NCBI GenBank assembly: GCA_020002185.1
Contig: CM034536.1
Span: forward strand, 12,090,333-12,154,332
DNA: 64,000 nt
Origin: Paraescarpia echinospica
Taxonomy: Eukaryota; Annelida; Polychaeta; Sabellida; Siboglinidae
Direction: 5' to 3'
Position 1 is the first letter of the stretch; each line of letters begins with the position of its first letter. This document shows, piece by piece, positions 10,899 to 19,734 of this stretch. The notes under the pieces are model-generated. The model saw only the letters and a program-made list of their open reading frames with translations. It was not told the origin of the DNA and ran no database searches. The position numbers were made by a program, and so were the translations under genes.

Positions 10899-11270
10899 AT
10901 GTCCGAACTCGTGAAGAAACACATCCTCTGTATACAGACGCTAAACAGATACAAGAGCACGAAATTGAGACGAGCCATCATCAGAAACGCCGACGCCGAT
11001 CTGTTGTGTGCACTAGCCGAGTGTGCCTACAACATATTGAAGAAGAACTTGCCCTTGACCGACGCACAGAGACGTGCTCTGAACGTGTACAAAACAAACC
11101 TACGTGCTTTGGCACAGAGAGACGCACCTGCAGCGAGGAGACGTCGCATCTTGCTACGGGGTAACAACCAGGGCGGAAGAGGACAGACCGGTGGTTTCCT
11201 GTCGGCACTGCTGGCACCTTTGGCAGGTGCGGTCTTGCTACCCTTGCTAAAACAGGTGCTACTCAAGTAG
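10899..11270 (+). CDS. conserved small basic protein with hydrophobic C-terminus (polinton core set)
   Basis: 123 residues, function unknown. N-terminal half is helical and basic with a conserved block (ADLLCALAECAYNILKKNL); an Arg-rich middle follows; the C-terminus is glycine plus a hydrophobic segment (GGFLSALLAPLAGAVLLPLL). The homologue in element 2 (63421-63768) keeps the same three parts, including AYNILK and GGFLTALLAPLA. Position between ATPase and the next unknown is conserved. It may be a minor virion or membrane-active protein; that is inference from its amphipathic tail. Confidence 0.75.
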   Translation: MSELVKKHILCIQTLNRYKSTKLRRAIIRNADADLLCALAECAYNILKKNLPLTDAQRRALNVYKTNLRALAQRDAPAARRRRILLRGNNQGGRGQTGGFLSALLAPLAGAVLLPLLKQVLLK

Positions 11271-11276
11271 ACAACG

Positions 11277-12050
11277 ATGGAACACGTACGGAAGATGGCC
11301 TTGGTAGATCCACGACTGTTGGACAGTCTACGCGCACCAGCGCCGACGGATACCCTAGGACGCAAAGTACAGGTACTCGACGACGAGATGAAAGTCATAC
11401 TCGACAGACAAGATCTCACCGACGGTGACAAGGTCGTCATGTATAATCAAGTGTTGCAACGCTACAACGCGTTGTCCGATCGACGCACGCGCGAACCGAT
11501 ACGCGTGACAACGGTCAACAAGGACACGTCCCCGGTGGTCACGGCAGCGGCGGTGGTGGCGGGAACTAATACGGATCAGACCCCACCGGAGGTGGGGGTG
11601 GAAGCGGAAGTCATCGACAGTGTTCCCAAACGCCTCCAGACCAAAGCTAGACGACTGATGGAACGTCTGAAACGAGACGTCGCGTGGAATGCGCGCGGAG
11701 AGCTCATGAACAAAGGCGTAGCGGTACCCGGAAGTAACGTGGTGGACCTCGTGAACGATTTGTTGCGTCATCGCAAGACCATCGGTTCTCCAACGGGGTG
11801 GGAGGTGTTTGCGCATCAACTCGGTGACATGAATCTACCCATGGAGTTGGTGGGTAACGAGGCCAGGAGACTGGCTATTCGACAGGATCAAAGGAAGCGT
11901 ACCATAGAAGCGGCGGCCACACGATCGCTCAGTAGAGCGCGTCGAACGCTGCAGTGGACACCCCTCTCGCGGAGACGATCTCGAATGAGCCCGTCCACTC
12001 TACCTACCCCACCGGCGTCGACTAGTAAGACATGGGAACGTCTCGAATAA
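11277..12050 (+). CDS. conserved polinton protein of unknown function (VDPRL...GSNVVDLVND family)
   Basis: 257 residues, ATG six bases after the previous stop. It starts KMALVDPRLL, has an acidic/Val-rich linker, then a conserved C-terminal block (DSVPKRLQTKARRL, WNARGEL, PGSNVVDLVNDLLR, GWEVF) and a basic Ser/Arg/Pro tail. Element 2 carries the same layout at 62666-63418. The block resembles proteins seen repeatedly in animal polinton-like insertions, but no enzymatic motif is visible. Co-location with structural genes suggests a virion or assembly role. Confidence 0.75.
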   Translation: MEHVRKMALVDPRLLDSLRAPAPTDTLGRKVQVLDDEMKVILDRQDLTDGDKVVMYNQVLQRYNALSDRRTREPIRVTTVNKDTSPVVTAAAVVAGTNTDQTPPEVGVEAEVIDSVPKRLQTKARRLMERLKRDVAWNARGELMNKGVAVPGSNVVDLVNDLLRHRKTIGSPTGWEVFAHQLGDMNLPMELVGNEARRLAIRQDQRKRTIEAAATRSLSRARRTLQWTPLSRRRSRMSPSTLPTPPASTSKTWERLE

Positions 12051-12081
12051 AAGAGACGCATCATCTCGATTCACCGACATA

Positions 12082-12188
12082 ATGTGTGATCTACGGGACA
12101 GTCTAACACGTCTGTTTACCGGTGTTGCTTACAGCGGACTCCCCATCGTGTGCGGGATTACCATCGATTATATCATACGTACGTCATC
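12082..12188 (+). other. possible small ORF start upstream of integrase
   Basis: An ATG at 12082 opens a frame whose first 35 codons are fairly hydrophobic (GLPIVCGITIDYII) before it overlaps the integrase gene in another frame. In element 2 a small membrane-protein gene lies at exactly this position. No sequence similarity between the two is evident, so this may be chance. Confidence 0.25.
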
Positions 12189-13256
12189 ATGGGGCGCCGT
12201 CGTAAACAGCTGGAGGACGTCTACTTCAACCCCACCAAGGTGGGTAGCTACGGAGGAATCGCGTCTTTGCGACGAACCGCCATACCACGCGTGCCGAGAA
12301 AAATCGTCGAACAATGGCTATCGGAACAGAACGCCTATACACTACATAAACCGGTCAGAGTTCGTTTCACGCGTCGGCGCACGATCGTCGGAGGACGGAA
12401 TCAACAGTGGCAGGCCGATCTCGTTGACGTGTCCAGTCTGAAAAAAGAAAACGACGGTACAACGTTCCTGCTCACGGTGATCGACGTCTTCTCGAAAGTC
12501 GCCCGATGCGTTCCACTGAAGAACAAGTCGGCGACGTCTGTATCGAAGGCACTGAACGGTCTCTTCACCGACATTCAACCACTGTCGTTGCAGACCGATA
12601 GAGGTCTGGAATTCTATAACCGTAGCGTTCGGGGTGTATTGGACAGATACGGTATCCATCACTTCTCCACCTTCAACGCAGAGATCAAGGCGAGCATCGT
12701 GGAACGCTTCAATCGCACACTAATGTCACGTATGTGGCGATACCTGACACACAAAGAATCGTGGCGGTACATCGATATCCTTCCGGATCTGGTGCGCACG
12801 TACAACGACACACCTCACCGCAGTATCGGGATGTCTCCGTCACAGGTGGATGCAACTAATCAGGAAGAGGTGTGGCAGCGTCTGTACGGTGGTCATCACG
12901 GTAAGGGGGTGCCCAAGTACCACGTGGGGGATCGCGTACGTATCAGCAAGGCTAAGAGACGGTTCGATAAAGGTTACACGATAAATTGGACAGAGGAACT
13001 ATTCACGATACGCGAAGTCCATCCGTCCGAACCACCCGTCTATCGTCTAACGGACGATCTCGGCGAGATACTGGACGGTACCTTCTACGAACCGGAGATA
13101 CAGAAGGTGACAGTTCCGGTCGATAAACTGTACCGTGTGGAATCGATAGTACAGCGCCGCAAGGTAGGCAGTCGACGGGAGGTGTTGGTGAAATGGGTCG
13201 GATATCCTTCGAAGTTCAACAGCTGGATCGATGCCAAGGGTCTCGTCGGACTATAA
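12189..13256 (+). CDS. retroviral-type integrase with C-terminal chromodomain
   Basis: 355 residues. ATG at 12189 is chosen over a GTG at 12150 because the element 2 homologue begins at the same place. Order: short basic N-terminus, the YGG block, RVE catalytic core with D (WQADLVDV), D (LQTDRGLEF) and E (IKASIVERFNRT), an SH3-like part (GDRVRISKAKRRFDKGY), then a chromodomain (YRVESIVQRR, VLVKWVGYPSKFNSWI). It inserts the element into host DNA; the chromodomain probably steers it to marked chromatin. All three catalytic residues are present, so it looks functional. The last codons contain TATAAAG, see the promoter entry. Confidence 0.95.
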   Translation: MGRRRKQLEDVYFNPTKVGSYGGIASLRRTAIPRVPRKIVEQWLSEQNAYTLHKPVRVRFTRRRTIVGGRNQQWQADLVDVSSLKKENDGTTFLLTVIDVFSKVARCVPLKNKSATSVSKALNGLFTDIQPLSLQTDRGLEFYNRSVRGVLDRYGIHHFSTFNAEIKASIVERFNRTLMSRMWRYLTHKESWRYIDILPDLVRTYNDTPHRSIGMSPSQVDATNQEEVWQRLYGGHHGKGVPKYHVGDRVRISKAKRRFDKGYTINWTEELFTIREVHPSEPPVYRLTDDLGEILDGTFYEPEIQKVTVPVDKLYRVESIVQRRKVGSRREVLVKWVGYPSKFNSWIDAKGLVGL

Positions 13257-13258
13257 AG
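13252..13258 (+). promoter_or_regulatory. TATA box overlapping the integrase stop codon
   Basis: TATAAAG lies 39 bases before the ATG of the next gene and contains the integrase stop TAA. Element 2 has TATAAAG 37 bases before the ATG of the homologous gene, and also TATAAAG at the aligned integrase end. This spacing is typical for a class II promoter with a very short leader. Confidence 0.5.
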
Positions 13259-13296
13259 ACTAATTGTGCGTCTGTTACGATGTCAGTCGTCCACGT

Positions 13297-13611
13297 ATGG
13301 CAGACGAGACAACATCACGCATCACCGTTAGTAACGAAGAAGAAGAAGAAGAAGACGACGTCGACACTCTACCGCCACCCCCCCTACAGAAAGAGAGGAC
13401 TCCGTGGCACATATTCGGTACAGCGTGTCCCAAAGAGGAGATCGTCTTTCTGTGTCAGATCGTCGTCTTGTACACGGTCATCTTGGTCAGCATCTACAAC
13501 CTGACGTTTGGTCACCACGATCCGACTCTGTGGACGGCCCTGTTGAGCAGTTCGTTGGGTTACCTACTACCCAGTCCGACGTTGAAACAACAACAACATG
13601 GAACCGAGTGA
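13297..13611 (+). CDS. conserved two-helix membrane protein of polintons
   Basis: 104 residues from the ATG at 13297 (upstream TTG rejected). An acidic, proline-containing N-terminus is followed by PWHIFGTACPKEEI, a first hydrophobic helix (FLCQIVVLYTVILVSIYNL) and a second (LWTALLSSSLGYLLP). Element 2 keeps the helices almost identically, so they are under constraint. The role is unknown; membrane anchoring during assembly or entry is possible. The gene overlaps the start of the penton gene by 14 bases. Confidence 0.8.
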   Translation: MADETTSRITVSNEEEEEEDDVDTLPPPPLQKERTPWHIFGTACPKEEIVFLCQIVVLYTVILVSIYNLTFGHHDPTLWTALLSSSLGYLLPSPTLKQQQHGTE

Positions 13612-14404
13612 TTTCTATCTCACGTTGCCCAGCAATGCTTCCATGCACACGCACCCCACCAACTCGCTGACCCACTACATCACGACGCTACCGAAACGTA
13701 TCCTACTACGGGGACAATGGGAATGCGGTCTGGTGGAGGTACAGTATCCACACAGTTGGTACAACATCGTAGACGATGACGCGGGGTTCGCTGTGACACT
13801 ACCGATAGACGAAGAGCACCCACGGTCCCTGCACACGAAGACTGTCCGAATCGGAACCGGATACTATAAAGATCCGTGGTCACTGATCCTCTCCATTAAC
13901 GCCTCTCTACGTCGTGTGGTGGGAGAGGGACCAGTGAAACTGAGCTACAACATCATTACGCATAAGGTATCGGTGCACATGGCACCGAATACTGTCTTCC
14001 GTGCTGCTACACTGACTGCCGTTCTCGGCTTTCGTACCACTACGCTGGACTATCTCCCGAAGGACCCCGATGCACCCGAGTTCAAGGTATTGATCACGGA
14101 AGCCAACACCGTGATCACCATGGAACGAGGACTCGACTCACTCTACATCTACACGGATGTCGTGGAACCACGAGTTGTTGGTGACAGTCTCGTGCCGCTG
14201 CTGCGCATCATCCCGGTGAGCGGTCGCCATGGCGACATCGTATCGAAGACCTTCGATAAGATTCACTACGTACCCGTGCTCTACAAAGAATTTGGCACGA
14301 TCGAGATAGATATAAGAGACGACACCGGAAATCGCGTGCCATTCGAGGTTGGTAAGGTGACGGTGACACTTCATTTCCAACGGCAACGGACGGCACTGTT
14401 CTAG
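13598..14404 (+). CDS. minor capsid (penton-like) protein
   Basis: 268 residues, ATG at 13598 overlapping the previous gene. It opens with the signature DFYLTLPSNASM, then HPTNSLTHYITTLPKRILL, WECGLVEVQYPHSWYN, and ends with EIDIRDDTGNRVPFE and a short basic tail. This is the pattern of the polinton minor capsid protein, a single jelly-roll that forms the vertices. The element 2 homologue at 60162-60998 aligns over the whole length. Assignment rests on family recognition and on its place before the major capsid gene. Confidence 0.85.
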   Translation: MEPSDFYLTLPSNASMHTHPTNSLTHYITTLPKRILLRGQWECGLVEVQYPHSWYNIVDDDAGFAVTLPIDEEHPRSLHTKTVRIGTGYYKDPWSLILSINASLRRVVGEGPVKLSYNIITHKVSVHMAPNTVFRAATLTAVLGFRTTTLDYLPKDPDAPEFKVLITEANTVITMERGLDSLYIYTDVVEPRVVGDSLVPLLRIIPVSGRHGDIVSKTFDKIHYVPVLYKEFGTIEIDIRDDTGNRVPFEVGKVTVTLHFQRQRTALF

Positions 14405-14414
14405 AGAGAGAGAG

Positions 14415-14834
14415 ATGAATTACACCGACTACTACGAACGTCAAGCGGGAGGTGCGATTCCTTATTTCGTGGGTGCCCGACACCAACGGGGACACGGTCT
14501 GGGAAGTCTATTCGGAAGTCTACTGCGTAGCGTCATGCCACTCGTCAAGAGAGGAGCCGTGGCGTTGGGAAAGAGAGCTCTGTCGACCGGCGCACACATA
14601 GCCGACGACGTCCTGTCGGGACAGAACATCAGAACGGCCGCCAAACGTCGCGTCACCACTGCCGGTAGAGATATGATGAGTGATCTCTTGACCCCTGGCG
14701 TGCGACCCCGTAAGCGTATAAGACGCACACACCCTGCGAAACGAGTCAGTACACCAGCGAGACGTCGGAGGAAACAGCAGAAACCGAAGGTACGTCGTGA
14801 ACCCGATATATTCGACGATGGCGTTCGTTCATAA
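14415..14834 (+). CDS. adenovirus pX/core-like basic virion protein
   Basis: 139 residues. N-terminal block YYERQAGGAIPYFVGAR, then GHGLGSLFGSLLRSVMPL, then a lysine/arginine-rich C-terminus (HPAKRVSTPARRRRKQQ). Glycine-rich amphipathic N-terminus plus basic tail is what adintovirus pX-like or core proteins look like; they condense DNA or act on membranes. It follows the penton gene by ten bases and overlaps the major capsid gene start by 17 bases. Element 2 has a frameshifted copy. Function is by analogy only. Confidence 0.75.
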   Translation: MNYTDYYERQAGGAIPYFVGARHQRGHGLGSLFGSLLRSVMPLVKRGAVALGKRALSTGAHIADDVLSGQNIRTAAKRRVTTAGRDMMSDLLTPGVRPRKRIRRTHPAKRVSTPARRRRKQQKPKVRREPDIFDDGVRS

Positions 14835-16137
14835 ACTATCGTGTGAGGGACTCAAGAGCGAACTCGATCTCTTCACCGTACCTCTGACTCAGACCGCCAT
14901 CATCGACAGTCACACGGTCCATCACCAGCCGGTGTCCTCTCTCGACTCAGGTGGACCGATCGAATTCGTCGTACCCGGTTCGGGAGACGATTACTTGGAT
15001 CTCGCCGACACGAAACTACACGTTCGGGCGAAGGTGACGCGTGCCGACGGAAGTGACCTCGACCCCGCCGACCCCGTCGCTCCCGTGAATAACTGGCTCC
15101 ATTCGCTGTTCGGTCAGGTCGATTTCTACCTGAACGGAACGCTCGTGACTCCCTCGACCAACACGTATCCATACCGGGCCTACATAGAGACGCTGCTCAG
15201 TTACGGTGACGATGCCAAGGAGACGCAACTGACGAGTCAGATGTGGTACAAGGACACGGCCGGTCGTATGGATGCCGTCGTCATTGATGGTGCCGATCCG
15301 ACAGCCAACGCGGGGTTCGTTGCCAGACGCCACATGATCGCCCAGAGTCGTGTGGTCGACATGATAGGTCGTGTCCACGTCGACCTCTTGCTTCAGGATA
15401 AACTCCTCATCAACGGTGTCGAGCTCAAGATGCGTTTCGTACGCAGCAAGGATGCGTTCGCACTCATTGCTGGCGGAGCCAACCCCGCCTACAAGATACA
15501 GATCGTCAACGCTACACTGTTCGTCAAGAAAGTCACCCTGAATCCGAGTGTGCAGATGGCACACATCAAAGCCCTCGAAAAGGCCACCGCCAAGTATCCG
15601 CTGCGACCTGTCGAATGCAAGGTCTACTCTATTCCCACAGGTACCCATTCGTACACGCGCGAGAACCTCTTTCTTGGTACTATTCCGAAACGTCTTGTGA
15701 TATGCTGCATCGATAACGATGCCTACAACGGATGCTACGCCAAAAATCCCTTTCACGCTAAAAACAACAACATCAACTTCTTCGCCGTGTACGTCGACGG
15801 ACGACAGATACCCGCCAAACCTTTCCAGCCCGACTTCGACAACAACCTCTTTGTCAGATGCTACCATAACCTGTTCACCTCGACGGGTAAGGCGTGGCAG
15901 GACGAAGGGAACGGCTTGACTCGCTACGACTTCCGACACGGCTACACCTTCTTCGGTGTGGACCTCACCCCCGATGCGTGCGACGACTGCTGCTTCCATC
16001 TGGTACAAAAGGGCAACTTGCGCGTCGAGATTCATTTCCACAACGCGCTGACAACCACTGTGAACGTCGTCGCCTACGCCGAGTTCGAGAAGGTGCTGGA
16101 GATCGACAGGAATCGTAACGTCATCTACGACAACTGA
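14818..16137 (+). CDS. major capsid protein (double jelly-roll, hexon-like)
   Basis: 439 residues from the ATG at 14818; an upstream GTG at 14797 is rejected because element 2 starts at the same MAFVH. Features: GGPIEFVVPGSGDDYLDL, VNNWLHSLFGQVDFYLNG, NTYPYRAYIETLLSYG, a conserved middle (ELKMRFVRS) and the C-terminal part DLTPDACDDCCF. This matches the polinton/adintovirus major capsid protein, which assembles into pseudo-hexagonal trimers. Length is within the usual range and the frame is intact. Its TGA overlaps the ATG of the protease (TGATG). Confidence 0.9.
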   Translation: MAFVHKLSCEGLKSELDLFTVPLTQTAIIDSHTVHHQPVSSLDSGGPIEFVVPGSGDDYLDLADTKLHVRAKVTRADGSDLDPADPVAPVNNWLHSLFGQVDFYLNGTLVTPSTNTYPYRAYIETLLSYGDDAKETQLTSQMWYKDTAGRMDAVVIDGADPTANAGFVARRHMIAQSRVVDMIGRVHVDLLLQDKLLINGVELKMRFVRSKDAFALIAGGANPAYKIQIVNATLFVKKVTLNPSVQMAHIKALEKATAKYPLRPVECKVYSIPTGTHSYTRENLFLGTIPKRLVICCIDNDAYNGCYAKNPFHAKNNNINFFAVYVDGRQIPAKPFQPDFDNNLFVRCYHNLFTSTGKAWQDEGNGLTRYDFRHGYTFFGVDLTPDACDDCCFHLVQKGNLRVEIHFHNALTTTVNVVAYAEFEKVLEIDRNRNVIYDN

Positions 16138-16589
16138 TGGAAACCATGCAGCTCGTCCGTCTACTCACCCGCGATACGCACGCCCGTGTCGTCATGCGCG
16201 GGATCGTACCCAAAGACGTACTCCTCGAACTCCAGATAGACTCTTACCCCGTCGCCTTCGTGTGCAACACGCACGACACGGGTAAACCCGGAGAACATTG
16301 GATAGCTATCTACATAGATGCCAACGGTTGTGGTGAATACTTCTGCTCTTACGGCTTGCCGCCACGACACGTCGAGTTTCGACGTTTCTTGAATAAACAT
16401 TGTGTAACGTGGACTTATAATACTAAGAGACTGCAGAGTCCCGTGTCTAACGTTTGTGGACGATACTGTGTTGCTTATCTCATGTTTCGATGTCGTGGAC
16501 TTGTCATGAAGGATTTCGTAAAAGGTTTCGGCACTGATCTGGTAGCAAACGATTGCCGCGTATTCGAATGGCTTAAACAACTGCAATAA
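16137..16589 (+). CDS. adenain-like cysteine protease (maturation protease)
   Basis: 150 residues, start overlapping the capsid stop. His54 in GEHWIAIYI, Gln100 in RLQS and the nucleophile Cys111 in VCGRYCVAYL fit the adenain/Ulp1 fold used to mature capsid proteins. The usual acidic residue of the FDSYG block is replaced: here the block reads EYFCSYG, so the third triad member is either Glu67 or missing. Otherwise the frame is complete and of normal length for polintons. Confidence 0.9.
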   Translation: METMQLVRLLTRDTHARVVMRGIVPKDVLLELQIDSYPVAFVCNTHDTGKPGEHWIAIYIDANGCGEYFCSYGLPPRHVEFRRFLNKHCVTWTYNTKRLQSPVSNVCGRYCVAYLMFRCRGLVMKDFVKGFGTDLVANDCRVFEWLKQLQ

Positions 16590-17251
16590 CCGTGTTTCAT
16601 TAACGAACAGATATCATCATCATCATCGTCATTAACGATTCGAGCCTATGGCGCGGTGGTCACACACCCGTAAGCTCACGACCTCTGACGCAGTGTTCAC
16701 TCACCCGTAAGTCGTACCATCATCGTCATTCCACGAGCCACTGGCGTGGTCGTATTGACCCCTAAGCTCACGACCTCTGTCGTGGTGTTCACTCACCCAC
16801 AAGTCTTGATGTTCGTGTACTTCGCTTAATAAAACACGGTTTCATATTATACGCTTGTATCATTCGTCAATAAAATACGTGTGCACTCGTATACTCTTGT
16901 GTTTCGTTAGTTCTTTCATACACGCACATTCATACACAACTAATACCTCTCTACACTCCTCGTTATCATTAACAACCTAATCAACTTTCAAACTGTGAGT
17001 TTTAATAGTTATTCCCTTAGTACTAATTCTTCATACATACATACATCACATGTTTTAAAGTCCGAGTCGCTAGATGGTACTACGGGTGCTTAGGTACACT
17101 TCTTTCCGCTAGGTGGCGCAGGTCACGTGACTACTCACGCAGGTCACGTGACTACTCATGCTCAGGGGGGAGGCTTTCGAAACCTCCCTAATATCGCTTA
17201 AACTCCTCAGGATACCGATCCAAAATCGCCTACATACTACTGCTCCTGTTT
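16590..17251. other. 3' flank of element 1: tandem duplication, poly(A) signals, palindromes
   Basis: No gene. A 92-bp unit containing ctcacgacctctg and gtgttcactcaccc is present twice (about 16620-16805). AATAAA signals follow at about 16829 and 16870. At 17090-17155 a 22-bp direct repeat carries the palindrome gtcacgtgac twice, and at 17166-17188 gggagg/cctccc flanks tttcgaaa. The boundary between the Polinton and the next gypsy is somewhere in here and cannot be fixed by eye. Confidence 0.5.
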
Positions 17252-19393
17252 TCAACTCCGTTGTTCCACGTGTGCCGCTCTGATGGCTTTCATTAGAGGA
17301 GCCATAAAGCGTTCTGCCTCGCCGTTAGCGCACGGCCAGATCGGGGTTATTTTCTTGTGTTCGAACCCGAGATAGTGTGCGAACTTGGTTAGTTCACTGC
17401 CGTTGAATGGCGGGCCGTTGTCTGATTTGAGTACATCCGGGATGCCGTGACGAGCGAACATGCTGTCCAACTTGGGGATCACGGTGGAGGCTGCAGTCGA
17501 CGTGACAATCTCCACCTCCGGGAATCTGCTGAAGTCATCAATGACTACTAGTATCAGCTCGCCTGTAGGTAATGGTCCCAGGAAATCAGCTGACAGATTC
17601 TTCCATGGTGCTGACGGAATCGGCGTTGGGATCATCGGCTCAGGTGTCATGGGTGTGCTAATTGTAGCTTGACAAGCCAGGCAACTTTTGATCTGCCTCT
17701 CGGCCATGCTGTCAATTGCGGGAAACCAAACTTTCTCGCGTAGTAACATTTTTGTCTTCACAACACCCTGGTGACCCACGTGTGCAAGTTCAACTGCTCT
17801 TTGCTGTAGAGTAGACGGCAGTATGATACGGGTACCTCTTAATACGAGTGTGTCGTCCCAGCGACCAGTTTGTATAGCCCTGGTGACAGCTTGCAGAACT
17901 ACATCTGTCGCCGTCTGCTCTTTGACCTCGACAGCGGTCATGGCTTTTGGGATAGCTGCATTGCAGATGTATCGCACGTACTCCTCGGTCGAGTCGGTTG
18001 CTCCTTTCGCATATGGGTGTCGGCTTATGTAGTCGGCTGGATTCCGGTCGTCTTTTCTGGGTCGATACTTCAGTTCAAACTGGTAGGGAAGTAGACGCAA
18101 TCTCCATCGCTCAATCCGTGCGGACGCAGGACGCTGACTCTTGAATATTCCGAGTAGTGGCTGGTGATCTGTGTAGATCGTGAAGCTTGCACCGTACATA
18201 TATAGGTGGAAATGCTCTGCGCTCCAAACAACTGCTAGCATTTCACGTTCTGTTTGAGAGTACCTTCGTTCGACGTCTGAGAGTGCTCGGCTTGCGTAGC
18301 TGACTACCTTTCCACTTTGCGTGAGAATAGCCCCTAAGCCGAGAGGGCTGGCATCGACGAATACTTCCGACGACTTGTTGGGGTCGAAGTAGGTCATCGT
18401 GCTCGTGTTCGTCAGCGCGTGTGTTAGCGCCTGGAACGATTGTTCGTGTTTAGGCTGCCAATTCCACAGTTCATCTTGTTTGGTCAGTTCTCGCAGTGGT
18501 GCAACAATGTTGGCGAAGTCGGCAATGAATCGAGACACGTACTGCGCCATGCCAAGTAGAGAGCGTACTTCTGATGGGTTTGTTGGTCGACTCGCCTTCG
18601 AAATTGAATCGAGTTTCTTCGGATCAGCACGCAGTCCATGCGCACCGAAAACGTGTCCGTAGAAAGTGAAGGTTGGCTGCGAGAATTTGCATTTTTCTCG
18701 GTTCAGGCGAACGTTGTTTTCTCGCAATCTGTCTAAGACTGCTCTCAAATTCGCATCGTGTTCTGCAGGCGTCTTGCCGTGGACGATGATGTCATCTGAA
18801 ATGTTTTTGCATCCATTCAGGCCGTGTAGAAGTTCTGCGATCGTATTCTGAAATATTTCCGAAGCTGCGTTAATGCCAAACATTAACCGCTTGTACCTGT
18901 AGAGAGCGACGTGTGTGTTGAATGTCGTGATGTGTCGACTTTCAGGGTCGAGTTCCAATTGATGATATCCGGCTCTCAGGTCGAGTGTGCTGAACATTGT
19001 CGCGCCATTCAGATATGTTATTAGGTCATCGATGGAGGGCATTAGATGTTTCTCTCGCTTTACTGCTTTGTTGGCTTCTCGCATGTCCACACATATGCGC
19101 TCGGCTCCCGTCTTCTTTGGCACAACGACAATCGGACTCACCCACAGCGTCGGCCCGTCCGTCTTCTCGATCACGTCGTCTGCTTCGAGTTGTGCTAGTT
19201 CCTGTTCAACGTCCTTACGTGTGTGGAATGGTATGCGGCGATGCTTTTGCTGTTTTGGCGTGACAGTCTCGTCAATGTGCAGTGTGATCAGCCTGTCCTT
19301 GACCTTTCCCATTTCTGTGAATAGGTCGCTGTAGTCCTCTATGACCTTGACCTTGACCTTGTCGTCATCAGCTGTCGTGATTTGTCTCGCCAT
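17252..19393 (-). pseudogene. gypsy Pol: reverse transcriptase, RNase H, integrase (truncated)
   Basis: 713-codon frame without a stop. RT blocks: SPIVVVPKKTGAERICVDMR, STLDLRAGYHQLEL, YKRLMFGINAASEIFQ and the catalytic box NISDDIIVHG. RNase H: VFVDASPLGLGAILTQ, SQTEREMLAVVW, YTDHQPLLGIF. Integrase: H2C2 zinc finger (HVGHQGVVKTK...CLACQ), RVE core with D (SADFLGPLP), D (LKSDNGPPF) and E (GEAERFM). It stops about 20 residues after the Glu, so the C-terminal integrase part is missing. The DD of the polymerase site is present. Confidence 0.9.
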
Positions 19394-19403
19394 CGTCAGT
19401 ATC

Positions 19404-19610
19404 TTAAGGTTCTTGGCTGCCGTACGGGAACACGCGAGTTGTCGTGGGCTGCAATGCTGGCTTCACATGTAGGCTGTCATACGTGTGCGATTCAAGAATG
19501 TTAACTGATGCTCCTGTGTCGACTATCATTTCTACCTGCTGACCTTGAACCTGGATGAGACGTTTTGGGATGTGCTGCCTTCCCAGACGTGGACTTGCTC
19601 GTCTGTGCAC
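19404..19610 (-). pseudogene. gypsy retropepsin fragment
   Basis: Aspartic protease with QVEMIVDTGASVNIL. The frame ends at YGSQEP ten bases before the RT frame starts. In relatives roughly 60 or more residues separate this motif from the RT start, so an internal deletion is likely. Confidence 0.8.
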
Positions 19611-19734
19611 GAAGTGAACACGTACTCTCGTTCGTCATCGTTAGTAGCAGCGTGTGTTGTCAGGGTGTTCGCAACCGGATGTCGCGACATTGGACGTGAT
19701 GCATGCTGGGTAGCGCGCTGTGATGATCGACAAA

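Larger units (their letters stand above)
6173..16900 (+). mobile_element. Polinton/Maverick (adintovirus-like) element 1, left end in gap
   Basis: Eleven consecutive plus-strand genes, closely packed or overlapping, without a frameshift or internal stop: PolB, small membrane protein, FtsK/HerA-type ATPase, two unknowns, integrase, two-helix membrane protein, penton-like protein, pX-like protein, major capsid protein, protease. The combination of protein-primed PolB, retroviral-type integrase, packaging ATPase, adenain-type protease and two capsid proteins defines Polintons/adintoviruses. Terminal inverted repeats cannot be confirmed because the left end is in the gap; the right end is set loosely after the polyadenylation signals. 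Confidence 0.92.

Noticed and set aside
15016..16041. 341-codon open frame antisense to the major capsid gene
   Set aside because: It lies wholly inside a well-supported gene, has no domain, and can be explained by the codon usage of the sense strand.
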